57,018 nucleotides of DNA from Malonomonas rubra DSM 5091 (GCF_900142125.1 NZ_FQZT01000016.1:1-57018), one strand, 5' to 3'; shown: positions 47,377 through 54,945, numbered from the stretch's first letter. The notes: generated by a model not told the origin, from the sequence alone. Made by a program: numbers and translations.

Positions 47377-47987
47377 GCAAACATCTGACCCGTATTGTCG
47401 GCTGGGGGCATGAGCTGCTCGCAGAAAAAATTAGCAATGGTCAATTAGCGGTCGACCTGACCGCCGGAAATGGTTATGATACGCTAATGTTGTGGCGGCA
47501 GGTTGGGCCATCCGGGCAGGTGATCGCTTTTGATATCCAGCAGGAGGCGCTGACCTCGACTTGCCTGCGCTTACAGGAGCAGCAGGCCCCGGTTCGACAG
47601 TGGGCTGAAGGCTCAGGCGTCTTGGTGGCGCAAGCCGGGGTTGATCTGATCGCCGCTGGACATCAGGATCTGGCCACTTATTTGCCGGGGGCTCCGCAGG
47701 CGATTGTTGCCAACCTGGGCTATTTCCCCAGTGGCGATAAAAGCATTACGACTTTGCCGAAGACAACGTTGCAGGCGCTGTCACAATCTGTCGAGGTGCT
47801 GGCACCTGGCGGTCGTTTGGCTGTGGTTGTTTATACCGGCCATCCCGGTGGTGAAGAAGAGGGAAGGGCGGTCGATCGATTTTTTTCCGAGCTGGATGAA
47901 GTGAATTTTCAGGTGTTGCAGTTGCGGGTGCTGAATCGCCCCGATGCACCATACCTGCTGGTCGCAGAAAAACGCGAGCGGAAATAG
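47373..47987 (+). CDS. YtqB/MnmM-type SAM-dependent methyltransferase
   Basis: A 204-residue class I methyltransferase with SAM motif AVDLTAGNGYDTLMLWRQVG, then AFDIQQEALTST and ANLGYFPSGDKSITT. This pattern matches the rRNA_methylase (PF06962) family, to which YtqB/MnmM belongs, an enzyme modifying the wobble uridine of some tRNAs. GTG start overlapping the TerB stop. The specific substrate is inferred. Confidence 0.88.
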   Translation: MSKHLTRIVGWGHELLAEKISNGQLAVDLTAGNGYDTLMLWRQVGPSGQVIAFDIQQEALTSTCLRLQEQQAPVRQWAEGSGVLVAQAGVDLIAAGHQDLATYLPGAPQAIVANLGYFPSGDKSITTLPKTTLQALSQSVEVLAPGGRLAVVVYTGHPGGEEEGRAVDRFFSELDEVNFQVLQLRVLNRPDAPYLLVAEKRERK

Positions 47988-47993
47988 TTGAGT

Positions 47994-48917
47994 ATGAGTG
48001 GAGGGATGATGCTACGAAAAAACGACAAAAAAACAGGGGCGGTGCGGGTTCTGGCTGCGGTGCTTCTGGTTCTGAGCCTGACCGTGAGCAGTCTCTGGGC
48101 TGCTGACAAAGGTGGAGTGAAAACACAAGTTATTCCGGCGGGGCAGATCAACGATCAGTTCGATGCGGACTTCGCGGATGATTTTGATAATGAATTCGAC
48201 GATGCTGGCGATGTGGAAGAGATCCTTATCAGCGATCCTCTGGAGCCACTGAACCGAGGCTTTTTCTGGTTTAATGACAAGCTCTACTTTTACCTGATGA
48301 AGCCAGTAGCCAGAGGCTATCGTCTGATTCTTCCTCAGTCGGCGAGGATAGCCGTCGGCAATGCCTTTTACAATGTTGCTACTCCGGTTCGTGCAGCGAA
48401 CGACGTGATGCAGTTCAAGTTTAAGTCGCTGGCGACTGAGCTCTATCGTTTTATCGTCAACAGTACGGTTGGACTTGGCGGCCTGTTCGATCCGGCCGCA
48501 AAGCTGGCCGGCGTTGAAAAAGTGGATGATGAAGATTTTGGCCAGACCCTCGGTTATTATGGCACGGGGCATGGCTTTTACCTGGTGCTGCCGGTTATTG
48601 GCCCTTCCAGCGCTCGTGATGCCGTTGGCAGCCTGGTCGATACCTTCGCAGATCCGATCCGCTATGCGAATATCACCACTTTGGAATACTACGGGGTGAA
48701 ATCCTTTCGCGTTGTGAACAGTTTGTCACTGGATCGGGACACCTATGAAGGCATCGTACGCGACTCCCTCGACCCCTACCTGTTTGTCCGCGCCGCCTAT
48801 GCCCAGCGTCGAACAGCGCAAATTGGCAAGGTTGATTACAATCTCTATGATATACTCACGTTCGAAGATGATTTCTGGGATGAAGACTTTAATCCATTCA
48901 AGTGGCTAGGAAATTAA
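47994..48917 (+). CDS. mlaA: MlaA-type phospholipid transport protein
   Basis: A 307-residue MlaA (VacJ) protein for retrograde phospholipid transport from the outer membrane. Conserved segments are DPLEPLNRGFFWFNDKLYFY, PQSARIAVGNAFYNVATPVR, NSTVGLGGLFDPA, DFGQTLGYYGTGHGFYLVLP and GPSSARDAVGSLVD. The signal peptide has no lipobox Cys, whereas MlaA is usually a lipoprotein. A very acidic stretch (DADFADDFDNEFDDAGDVEE) precedes the domain. ATG 48009 with GGAGG upstream is an alternative start. It overlaps mlaC (TAATG). Confidence 0.93.
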   Translation: MSGGMMLRKNDKKTGAVRVLAAVLLVLSLTVSSLWAADKGGVKTQVIPAGQINDQFDADFADDFDNEFDDAGDVEEILISDPLEPLNRGFFWFNDKLYFYLMKPVARGYRLILPQSARIAVGNAFYNVATPVRAANDVMQFKFKSLATELYRFIVNSTVGLGGLFDPAAKLAGVEKVDDEDFGQTLGYYGTGHGFYLVLPVIGPSSARDAVGSLVDTFADPIRYANITTLEYYGVKSFRVVNSLSLDRDTYEGIVRDSLDPYLFVRAAYAQRRTAQIGKVDYNLYDILTFEDDFWDEDFNPFKWLGN

Positions 48918-49513
48918 TGATGAAGAAAGTTCTATTCGCTTTTAGTTTGTTGTTGCTGTTTGCCCCCATGGCCTTGGCGATTCCTCAACCGCAAGCCGAG
49001 GTTGAGATGATGGTCAGCTCTGTTCTTGATGTCCTGCAGCAGGAAAAGCTTTCGCTGGAAGAGAAAAAGGCCCAGGTAAGCGGCAAGGTTCAGGAGTTCC
49101 TCAATGTTTCTTCCATGTCGCAACGGACCCTCGGTGCACACTGGCAGGGTGCGACGAATGAACAGCGCCAGCGTTTCTCTGAATTGTTCGTCAAAGTTCT
49201 GGAAGGGACCTATCTGAACCGGATCGGAGACTACACCGATGGCGAAGTACAATACCTGAAGCAGCGAGTCAAAGGTGATAAGGCCATTATCGACACAAAA
49301 ATCGTCACCGGGGAAATGTCTATTCCCGTGCAATACAAGATGATTTATGTCAATGAGCGTTGGCAGGTTTTCGATGTTATCATCGAAGGCGTCAGCCTGA
49401 TTCGCAACTATCGTGCAAGTTATGGCGAGATCATCCGTAAAGAGGGTTACGAAGGCCTGTTTGCTTTGATGGAACAGAAGGTGATTGCCATGCAGGGGAC
49501 TGCAGGAGAATAA
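48917..49513 (+). CDS. mlaC: MlaC-type periplasmic phospholipid shuttle
   Basis: A 198-residue MlaC-family protein. The signal peptide ends near ALA (about 22). Typical features are EKKAQVSGKVQEFLNVSSMS, RTLGAHWQGATNEQRQRF and VFDVIIEGVSLIRNYRASY. AGGA lies 6 bases before ATG 48917. Paired with mlaA it would carry lipids across the periplasm; the mlaFED transporter is not in this window. A terminator follows. Confidence 0.93.
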   Translation: MMKKVLFAFSLLLLFAPMALAIPQPQAEVEMMVSSVLDVLQQEKLSLEEKKAQVSGKVQEFLNVSSMSQRTLGAHWQGATNEQRQRFSELFVKVLEGTYLNRIGDYTDGEVQYLKQRVKGDKAIIDTKIVTGEMSIPVQYKMIYVNERWQVFDVIIEGVSLIRNYRASYGEIIRKEGYEGLFALMEQKVIAMQGTAGE

Positions 49514-49540
49514 CAAGATCTAGCTTTTAGGAAAATATAT

Positions 49541-49570
49541 GCCGCCCCGTGCTCGGGGCGGCTTTTTTGT
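49541..49570 (+). terminator. Terminator after mlaC
   Basis: GCCGCCCC and GGGGCGGC form an 8-bp stem around GTGCTC, followed by a run of six T. Confidence 0.93.
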
Positions 49571-49612
49571 TAGAAATTCCTTCGTCCGGTTAACTGCTTT
49601 GTTCGCCGGCTT

Positions 49613-50083
49613 TCAGTTCGTGTTTTCAGCGATAACCTTCCCCTGGCTGACAAACGAGATTCCCTGGCCTGATCGAGCCCCGATCATTACGCTTTCAATG
49701 ATAGGTGCATTGATTGCTTTGGAGGCCGCCCACCTGACAATGAAGTTCGCTCCGAAGCCACCTGCTTCGTCACTTTCTTTTATGGAAAAGTGATGAGATG
49801 CAAGGGGAGCAAGAGCTATTGGTTTGGGGGCATATTCCTTCAAAGAGTGGCCACTATTATCAAAATATTCTGCTGAGAGAATCGTTATCGGGTTATGCAG
49901 GTCGGTATTTCTGATACTTAGCATTGCCGCCAGGTTGAACGGGTGCTCTTTGGGGCCGGTAAAAACGTGTGAATAAATAGCGACATAAACGGTTTGCCCG
50001 GAAGATAGACTTATTTCTTCTGCCGAAAAAGCAGGAGCTGCGAACATCAACACAAGAGAAATTAGCGCGGCGAGCTTTTTCAT
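49613..50083 (-). CDS. Exported DUF3124-like protein
   Basis: A 156-residue protein with signal peptide KKLAALISLVLMFAAPAFSA and a beta-rich mature part (GQTVYVAIYSHVFTGPKEHP, NLAAMLSIRNTDLHNPITIL, ADKNFIVRW-like strands). It matches the DUF3124 family of exported proteins of unknown function. It follows the STAS-like gene by 19 bases. The pair sits at the outer end of the integron array and may be chromosomal backbone or old, immobilised cassette cargo. Confidence 0.8.
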   Translation of the reverse strand: MKKLAALISLVLMFAAPAFSAEEISLSSGQTVYVAIYSHVFTGPKEHPFNLAAMLSIRNTDLHNPITILSAEYFDNSGHSLKEYAPKPIALAPLASHHFSIKESDEAGGFGANFIVRWAASKAINAPIIESVMIGARSGQGISFVSQGKVIAENTN

Positions 50084-50102
50084 TTTTAGATCCTTTGTCG
50101 TT

Positions 50103-50474
50103 TTAATTCTCTAACCACCGGTATGCTTCGTCGGAGCATTTAAATACCTGAACTTCAAAACCATCTTTCTCGGCGAGGGTTTGATACATTCGAGCAATCC
50201 CAAATTCTAATAACGACTCAACAACAATTGCTTTGCGTACTGGCAGGTAGTGATCAATAAATTCATCAAGGTGTTTTTCAAGAAGAGAAACAGAATTGTA
50301 ATTTGCGCCTTTGAGATCGGCATCGGTAATATCTGTATAAATTCTTAAATCAGGCTTGATGTTGAACTTTCTCATTTCTTTAAAAATTGACGCGAGATCA
50401 GGGATGCTGCAGGCGCCATGCAGAATTTGCCGCATAAGGTTTCTTTTGCTGTCAAAATTTAGATCTAAATTCAT
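50103..50474 (-). CDS. STAS/SpoIIAA-like domain protein
   Basis: A 123-residue cytoplasmic protein whose pattern (LRIYTDITDADLKGANYNSV, KAIVVESLLEFGIARMYQTL, VQVFKCSDEAYRWLEN) fits the STAS/SpoIIAA-like superfamily of small phospho- or lipid-binding domains. AT-rich like the cassettes. GGAAATG precedes the start; the decayed attC begins 16 bases upstream, so it may be a former cassette gene. Confidence 0.7.
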   Translation of the reverse strand: MNLDLNFDSKRNLMRQILHGACSIPDLASIFKEMRKFNIKPDLRIYTDITDADLKGANYNSVSLLEKHLDEFIDHYLPVRKAIVVESLLEFGIARMYQTLAEKDGFEVQVFKCSDEAYRWLEN

Positions 50475-50489
50475 TTCCTAGCCTGTTTG

Positions 50490-50539
50490 TTAAATTTAAC
50501 ACAAACGCATTTTCTGAAGGGGTGATTGGTTTGTTAAAG
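50490..50539 (-). repeat. Decayed half attC at the array end
   Basis: On the plus strand the sequence from TAAATTTAACACAAACGC to GTTAAAG aligns with the R''/L'' half of the intact sites. The other half (CCGGTTATC and R') is missing, so the site should be dead. Its GTTAAAG equals the first bases of the cassette it ends. Confidence 0.75.
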
Positions 50540-51055
50540 TTTTTTTGTCGTGTTTGATCCATTTTCTAATTTACTTGAAATCCAGCCTGTATGAGGCTCA
50601 TTGTTTTTACAATATTTAATTTCATACCAGACTGTCCCGAATCCGAAAATACCAGCACTTTTTGAACGTATAATTTCAAATTTTTCCCCTTCAGATATAG
50701 AGTCTATTTTAGGTGCAAAACTATTGAGGGTCGGGGCATCTTCACGGACATTGATTGAGGCTACGATAATTTTATGAGATGACTCTATTTGGCATTCAGC
50801 CGATTTTTTTGTATCGTTTTGATCAGTTTTGGGGGCTGAAGATTGAGTTAGGAAATTGTTTCTTTTGGCAAGACTCACCAGTTCTCTTTGAACTTTAAGC
50901 TGCTCCTCCTGGGTTTCGATTAATTTGGTGAGTCTGTTCAGCTGCTCTCTATTGGGATCGATTTGAGTTTTGTCATATACAACAAAAGCAAAACCAACTA
51001 TAGAAGTAATTGAGGCTATTATTCCTATTGCTTTGCCAAAGCCTAATTTCACCAC
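50534..51055 (-). CDS. Cassette membrane protein with SH3-like domain
   Basis: A 173-residue protein: membrane helix at about 8-26, coiled coil (NREQLNRLTKLIETQEEQLK) at about 34-65, linker, and an SH3b-like domain near 95-160 (IIVASINVREDAPTLNSFAP, VWYEIKYCKNNEPHTGWISS). Its TAA stop lies inside the decayed attC. It is the oldest (most distal) cassette and can no longer be excised alone if the half site is dead. Function unknown. Confidence 0.75.
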   Translation of the reverse strand: MVKLGFGKAIGIIASITSIVGFAFVVYDKTQIDPNREQLNRLTKLIETQEEQLKVQRELVSLAKRNNFLTQSSAPKTDQNDTKKSAECQIESSHKIIVASINVREDAPTLNSFAPKIDSISEGEKFEIIRSKSAGIFGFGTVWYEIKYCKNNEPHTGWISSKLENGSNTTKKL

Positions 51056-51077
51056 TGTCCCCCAAATATATAATTGA

Positions 51078-51199
51078 GCTTTAACGGTTCACGATAAGCG
51101 GGTGGCGACGAACTGCCTGCCGACCACCACAATTTTAGATTTTGTTTTTCAATTTAGCACAGACGTATTTTTCGTCCGGTTGATTTAGTTTATTAGGGC
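51078..51199 (-). repeat. attC site A
   Basis: 122 bp. The R' end on the minus strand is GTTAAAGC. The R'' box reads GCCCTAAT, in which the usual final C of AAC is T. Inner boxes ATCAACCGG and a diverged CCGCTTATC are present. It is the attC of toxin-antitoxin cassette 1. Confidence 0.88.
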
Positions 51200-51208
51200 G
51201 TGTTATTG

Positions 51209-51227
51209 TGTACCGAAAGGCAGTACA
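51209..51227 (+). promoter_or_regulatory. Operator-like repeat of TA module 1
   Basis: TGTACC and AGTACA stand 7 bases apart just upstream of the antitoxin ribosome-binding site. YefM operators are built on TGTACA cores, and the segment GTACCGAAAGG recurs before module 2. Confidence 0.5.
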
Positions 51228-51243
51228 TAATAGGAGGTGCCCT

Positions 51244-51516
51244 ATGGAAACTGTTAGCGTAAACCAGTTTCGTTCAAACATGAAAAATTATGTCGAACAA
51301 GCAGCCAATGAGCATGAGCCGATTAAAGTGACCCGCCGTAGCGGGGGCGACTTTATTGTTATTAGCGCGGAAGATTGGGAACGTGACCAGGAAACCCTTT
51401 ACGTTCTCCAAAATTCCAGTTTGATGAAGCAAATTTCCGAATCTGCTCGTACGCATGTAGAGCGTTCCGGTTATACACCAACGGATGGAGAAATGGATGA
51501 GATCCTTGGTGTTTGA
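51244..51516 (+). CDS. YefM/Phd-family antitoxin (module 1)
   Basis: A 90-residue antitoxin: METVSVNQFRSNMKNYVEQA is the YefM/Phd DNA-binding start, followed by PIKVTRRSGGDFIVISAEDW. AGGAGG lies 6 bases before the ATG at 51244. The gene is antisense to the cassette direction. It overlaps the toxin gene, so both are translated together. It should neutralise the RNase next door and repress the shared promoter. Confidence 0.92.
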   Translation: METVSVNQFRSNMKNYVEQAANEHEPIKVTRRSGGDFIVISAEDWERDQETLYVLQNSSLMKQISESARTHVERSGYTPTDGEMDEILGV

Positions 51517-51766
51517 AGGTAGCACATGGGCTACCTATGAAGAGCTTAGAACAAAAGACAAGCGCTTGCATAAAGCACTTTGTTCAATTTTGAAAGAAAT
51601 GCTTCGGGGGGACCCGACAACTGGCACGGGAAAGCCCGAAGCGCTTCGCCACAATCTTACCGGCTTTTGGTCACGCAGACTGAGCCAAAAAGATCGTGTC
51701 GTTTATAAATTTGACGACAACTACATCTACATTTTCGCCATTGGCGGGCATTACGAACAATTTTGA
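51497..51766 (+). CDS. YoeB-family toxin (module 1)
   Basis: An 89-residue RelE-fold ribosome-dependent mRNA interferase. GKPEALRHNLTGFWSRRLS holds the conserved Glu and Arg; the C-terminal GGHYEQF holds the catalytic His and the final Tyr. E. coli YoeB ends in RYHY; here the tail is slightly longer. I place the start at ATG 51497, in line with YoeB, though ATG 51485 is also in frame. It stops one base before attC B. Confidence 0.9.
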   Translation: MRSLVFEGSTWATYEELRTKDKRLHKALCSILKEMLRGDPTTGTGKPEALRHNLTGFWSRRLSQKDRVVYKFDDNYIYIFAIGGHYEQF

Positions 51767-51889
51767 GCCCTAAAGGTTTGTGATAACCGGCGGCGACTCG
51801 AAGGTTCTGCCACCACCGCAATTTTAGGTTTTGCTTTTCCATTCTGCACAGACGTATTTTTCGCCCGCGTTGATTAGTTTGTTATGTGC
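51767..51889 (-). repeat. attC site B with broken R' core
   Basis: 123 bp. The R' core on the minus strand reads TTTAGGGC in place of GTTAGGGC, so the base next to the cleavage point is changed. R'' is GCACATAAC, which matches the start of TA cassette 2. Confidence 0.88.
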
Positions 51890-51899
51890 TTCTTTTTGT

Positions 51900-51923
51900 G
51901 GTACAGTAATTTGTACATGTACC
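51900..51923 (+). promoter_or_regulatory. Operator palindrome of TA module 2
   Basis: GGTACA and TGTACC form inverted arms around AATTTGTACA-like DNA; TGTACA, the YefM-operator core, lies inside. It is 17 bases before the antitoxin start. Confidence 0.65.
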
Positions 51924-51939
51924 GAAAGGAGGTCAGCAC

Positions 51940-52191
51940 ATGGAGGCTATTTCGTACACTAACGCAAGAAGTAACTTAGCAAAAACAATGGAAAAGGTCT
52001 GTGAAGACCATGATCCTGTCATTATTACGCGTCGTAACGAGAGTTCGGTTGTAATGATGTCTCTTGAAGATTACCAGGCCCTTGAAGAGACCGCATATTT
52101 GCTGAGAAGTCCGAAAAATGCTCGACGGCTTTTAGAGTCTATTGCTCAGCTGGAATCTGGCGACGGCACTGAGCGGGAGCTTTCTCTGTGA
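51940..52191 (+). CDS. yefM: YefM-type antitoxin (module 2)
   Basis: An 83-residue YefM-like antitoxin ([20 protein letters not shown], then [20 protein letters not shown]). AAAGGAGG precedes the ATG by 8 bases. It overlaps the toxin start by four bases (GTGA). The gene is antisense to the array direction, which is usual for toxin-antitoxin cassettes that bring their own promoter. Confidence 0.95.
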   Translation: MEAISYTNARSNLAKTMEKVCEDHDPVIITRRNESSVVMMSLEDYQALEETAYLLRSPKNARRLLESIAQLESGDGTERELSL

Positions 52192-52442
52192 AGCTCATAT
52201 TTTCTGAAAATGCTTGGGATGATTACCAGTATTGGATAAAGACTGATAAGAAAATCCTCAAGCGGGTGAACGCTTTGATACAGGATATTCAGCGTTCACC
52301 TTTTTCCGGAATCGGGAAACCCGAACCCTTGAAACATGGCCTGTCCGGATATTGGTCCCGACGAATCAATGACGAGCATCGAATCGTTTATAAAGTCACG
52401 GAAGATTCCATTCTTTTTGCTCAAATTCGCTACCACTACTAA
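52188..52442 (+). CDS. yoeB: YoeB toxin (module 2)
   Basis: An 84-residue protein very close in pattern and length to E. coli Yoe[41 protein letters not shown] with Glu46 and Arg, and the terminal RYHY with catalytic His83. It should cut mRNA at the ribosomal A site when free of YefM. GTG start overlapping yefM. Confidence 0.96.
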   Translation: MKLIFSENAWDDYQYWIKTDKKILKRVNALIQDIQRSPFSGIGKPEPLKHGLSGYWSRRINDEHRIVYKVTEDSILFAQIRYHY

Positions 52443-52447
52443 TTTTT

Positions 52448-52567
52448 GCACATAACGGTTCATGATAACCGGCGGCGACGTGCTGCTTGCCAACCACCGT
52501 AATTTTAGATTTTGCTTTTTGGATTAGCAGCTTGTGTTTTCTGTCCGGTTGATTATGTTGTTAGGAT
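52448..52567 (-). repeat. attC site C
   Basis: 120 bp. R' reads GTTATGTGC and matches attC B's R'' (the TA2 cassette between them). R'' reads ATCCTAAC. The loop region differs from the others (GGATTAGCAGCTTG in place of the AATTTAGCAC segment). Confidence 0.9.
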
Positions 52568-52962
52568 GATATTTTGAATATCAATAGTGCCCATCCCGTC
52601 AATATGATTATAAAAACAAGTATTTGGACTGTAAGTAAACCATGGGCCTGTTTGTACAAAAAACCTTGATTCTTATAGAAACATAAATTTTTTTCAATGC
52701 CCCACTTTTCCTCAAGAGCTATCAATGCTTCTCTTGAACATTTTGTAGGAAGACTATAGTAATAAATTATGTAAGCCCAAACTGAATAAAATATTATAGA
52801 TCCAACTGCAAAGAACCAAACATATTCATGATTTTTAATTGCAAGTGCAAAACAACCAAGAGATAGTGGAATAAATATTCCTGATAATGTCCAAGCTAGA
52901 GTATTTGCCATACGCAACCAATTGCTTGCGTGCTCATAAACTTTTAATTCTTTTTCTTCCAT
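52561..52962 (-). CDS. Cassette membrane protein, unknown
   Basis: A 133-residue protein I do not recognise. Two close hydrophobic helices (about 22-40 and 48-67) are followed by a charged helix (REALIALEEKWGIEKNLCFY) and a third hydrophobic helix at about 110-130. The layout recalls small two-helix membrane effectors such as the SLATT family, but no defining motif is visible. The TAA stop is part of attC C. I chose ATG 52962 because further upstream codons read into attC D. Confidence 0.75.
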   Translation of the reverse strand: MEEKELKVYEHASNWLRMANTLAWTLSGIFIPLSLGCFALAIKNHEYVWFFAVGSIIFYSVWAYIIYYYSLPTKCSREALIALEEKWGIEKNLCFYKNQGFLYKQAHGLLTVQILVFIIILTGWALLIFKISS

Positions 52963-52967
52963 TGTTA

Positions 52968-53088
52968 ATCCTAACGGTTCATGATAACCGGCGGCGACGC
53001 GAAGCTTCACCCACCACCGCAATTTTAGATTTTGCTTTTTCGTTTAGCACAGACGTATTTACCGTCCGCGTTGATTGGTTTGTTAGGC
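52968..53088 (-). repeat. attC site D
   Basis: 121 bp. R' GTTAGGAT matches attC C's R''; R'' is GCCTAAC. Inner boxes are ATCAACGCGG and CCGGTTATC. Confidence 0.9.
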
Positions 53089-53102
53089 TTTGTCTGTGCT
53101 TT

Positions 53103-53762
53103 TTATATTATTTTCTCAATGTATTTCTTGTGAACTTTTTCAAAGTCAAAAGAGTGCAAAAGAATTGGAATGCTTAGAAATATTATCATTCCTGCTTCTG
53201 CGGCACCGAAGTCCTTAAAAAGTGAAAAGTTTTCAAAAGCTATAAATGATAGGATTATGCTTGATAGAAACAATAGCTGAATTGTAATAATTACACGATA
53301 AACTATATAATTAAAATTAGGTAAATATTCTTTTAGTGGTTTGAATCTTGGGTCAAAATGGTCGTCTCCGAAAATATCTTTATATCTTGAATTTAGATTT
53401 GACTTTCTTATTTTAAAATTAACATTTTGATCTCTTCTGAAGCCATATCCTATATTTATATTTATTAAACCTAAAAGACACAAGATTGATTGAGCAGCAA
53501 GGTATGAAAGTAGCAGGTGGATTATGCTGTAAACCTTTTGACCGCTAACTTTGCCAATGATTACATTGAATAATTCTGATTCACTGGAGATGTTGGAATA
53601 TACGATTGCATATCCTGTTATTACTATTGCAAGAGAAGATACTACTTGAATAAGTAATTTCTGGTGATGATTTTGATTTTCTGCGAATTGCCTATGGAAA
53701 GACCCAAGAAGGTCATCTTCAAGGGTAGTTAAGCAATGCTTCTGTTTGACAACTCTTCTCAT
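53103..53762 (-). CDS. Cassette polytopic membrane protein, unknown
   Basis: A 219-residue protein with four or five hydrophobic segments (about 35-57, 78-102, 150-173 and 182-204) and a charged internal loop (about 105-145). A helical cytosolic start (LEDDLLGSFHRQFAENQNHH) comes first. I recognise no family. Very AT-rich. The stop lies 15 bases from attC D, and the start is near attC E. Confidence 0.72.
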   Translation of the reverse strand: MRRVVKQKHCLTTLEDDLLGSFHRQFAENQNHHQKLLIQVVSSLAIVITGYAIVYSNISSESELFNVIIGKVSGQKVYSIIHLLLSYLAAQSILCLLGLININIGYGFRRDQNVNFKIRKSNLNSRYKDIFGDDHFDPRFKPLKEYLPNFNYIVYRVIITIQLLFLSSIILSFIAFENFSLFKDFGAAEAGMIIFLSIPILLHSFDFEKVHKKYIEKII

Positions 53763-53781
53763 GTAGTTGGCCTTTTTGATT

Positions 53782-53902
53782 GCCTAACGGTTCATGATAA
53801 CCGGCGGCGACGAACTGCTTGCCAACCACCGCAATTTTAGATTTTGCTTTTCAATTTTGCACAGACGTATTTTCCGTCCGGTTGATTGCTTTGTTAGATG
53901 CC
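53782..53902 (-). repeat. attC site E
   Basis: 121 bp. R' GTTAGGC matches attC D's R''; R'' is GGCATCTAAC. The coding end of the next cassette reads through it. Confidence 0.9.
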
Positions 53903-54228
53903 TTTTCTGGCCAGACATAGATGAAAAAGAAAAATGGGAAAGCGAGCACATTCCCCATGAATAAAACGATGCCCCATAATGATTTTTTTTCTTGTGGTAC
54001 TCGGTCACTTTTAAAAAGAAACCAAATATAAAAACCAATAAGCGCCCAGCCCATAAGGATTGTAATTAAATGTAGATTGAAAAAAGTGTCAAAGTTGTTG
54101 TGGAGAATATTTCCTTTTGATTCATCTGAAACGGAGAACATTGCAAACATGAAAAATATGAAATAAATAATTGGCCATGCGGTGAGTAAGCCAATTATGA
54201 TTTTTATTGGTTTTTTCAGGTTTTGCAT
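53851..54228 (-). CDS. Cassette membrane protein ending inside attC
   Basis: A 125-residue protein with three hydrophobic helices (about 8-30, 47-67 and 84-105). The last 17 residues or so (ASNKAINRTENTSVQN) are encoded by attC E, and the stop lies in its loop part. Such attC-encoded tails arise when a cassette gene lacks its own stop. Function unknown; the membrane part has no motif. Confidence 0.7.
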   Translation of the reverse strand: MQNLKKPIKIIIGLLTAWPIIYFIFFMFAMFSVSDESKGNILHNNFDTFFNLHLITILMGWALIGFYIWFLFKSDRVPQEKKSLWGIVLFMGNVLAFPFFFFIYVWPEKASNKAINRTENTSVQN

Positions 54229-54242
54229 TTATTCCTCTTTTG

Positions 54243-54365
54243 GCATCTAACGGTTCATGATAACCGGCGGCGACGTGAAGCTTAGGCCACCACCGCAATT
54301 TAGATTTTGTTTTTTGGCCAAAAGCAGACGCATTTTCCGTCCGCGTTGATTAGTTTGTTATACGC
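54243..54365 (-). repeat. attC site F
   Basis: 123 bp. R' GTTAGATGCC matches attC E's R''; R'' is GCGTATAAC. The loop is diverged (GGCCAAAAGCAGACGC). Confidence 0.9.
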
Positions 54366-54939
54366 CCATTCGGATACCGAGCCGGTTCAAAAAATTGTCT
54401 ACGGTTTCGTCTTCCATTGAATAAAAATGTTTTTCTGCACTTTCTTGAAGTGCTTTTTTTAGCTCTTCATTGGTTTCCGATTCTTCCACAAATTTAGCCA
54501 TTCCTAAACGAAATGCTTGATGTAGGTCTTCGATGTGTAGAGCGATAATGTTTTTCTCACCAGTTTTTTGTAGGGCGGCATGTAGCTCTTCGTGAGTGGC
54601 TGCACCCCAACAATAAGCAACTCTTTGTGCTTTTCCTGCTTTGCTTAAATTTGATTCGCTTGTCATTGTGTGGAGGATCGCACAACGAGCAGAATAAATG
54701 TCTTCTGCGGTACACGGGAGCTTTTTTTCCGGAAGCATATATTTTTCAACCCACGAAATGAATCGTGTACGGCCATTATTGCTTTTGTCCATTGATGCAG
54801 CCCAGCTGAAAGAATCAATGCCTGAGTAGATGAGCATTAAAGCTGGCATTTGCAACCGATTGGCTATGCACCAGTCAATAGCTGTGACCGCTTGAATGAA
54901 ATTTTGGTAGAAAGCTTTGTTTGCCAAGATCCCCTCCAT
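54358..54939 (-). CDS. Cassette protein with HEPN-like R-x4-H motif
   Basis: A 193-residue, mostly helical cytoplasmic protein. DIYSARCAILHTMTSES holds R-C-A-I-L-H, an R-x4-H arrangement typical of HEPN ribonucleases, and is preceded by a helix with YSGIDSFSWAA. The two-helix spacing is plausible for HEPN, but the family assignment is only by motif. The TAA stop is formed inside attC F. HEPN proteins often act in toxin or phage-defence systems; no partner gene is in this cassette. Confidence 0.72.
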   Translation of the reverse strand: MEGILANKAFYQNFIQAVTAIDWCIANRLQMPALMLIYSGIDSFSWAASMDKSNNGRTRFISWVEKYMLPEKKLPCTAEDIYSARCAILHTMTSESNLSKAGKAQRVAYCWGAATHEELHAALQKTGEKNIIALHIEDLHQAFRLGMAKFVEESETNEELKKALQESAEKHFYSMEDETVDNFLNRLGIRMGV

Positions 54940-54945
54940 TTCTTG

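Noticed and set aside
53784-54038. Open frame across attC E
   Set aside because: It runs through the attC repeat and the next gene in a second frame; no ribosome-binding site.
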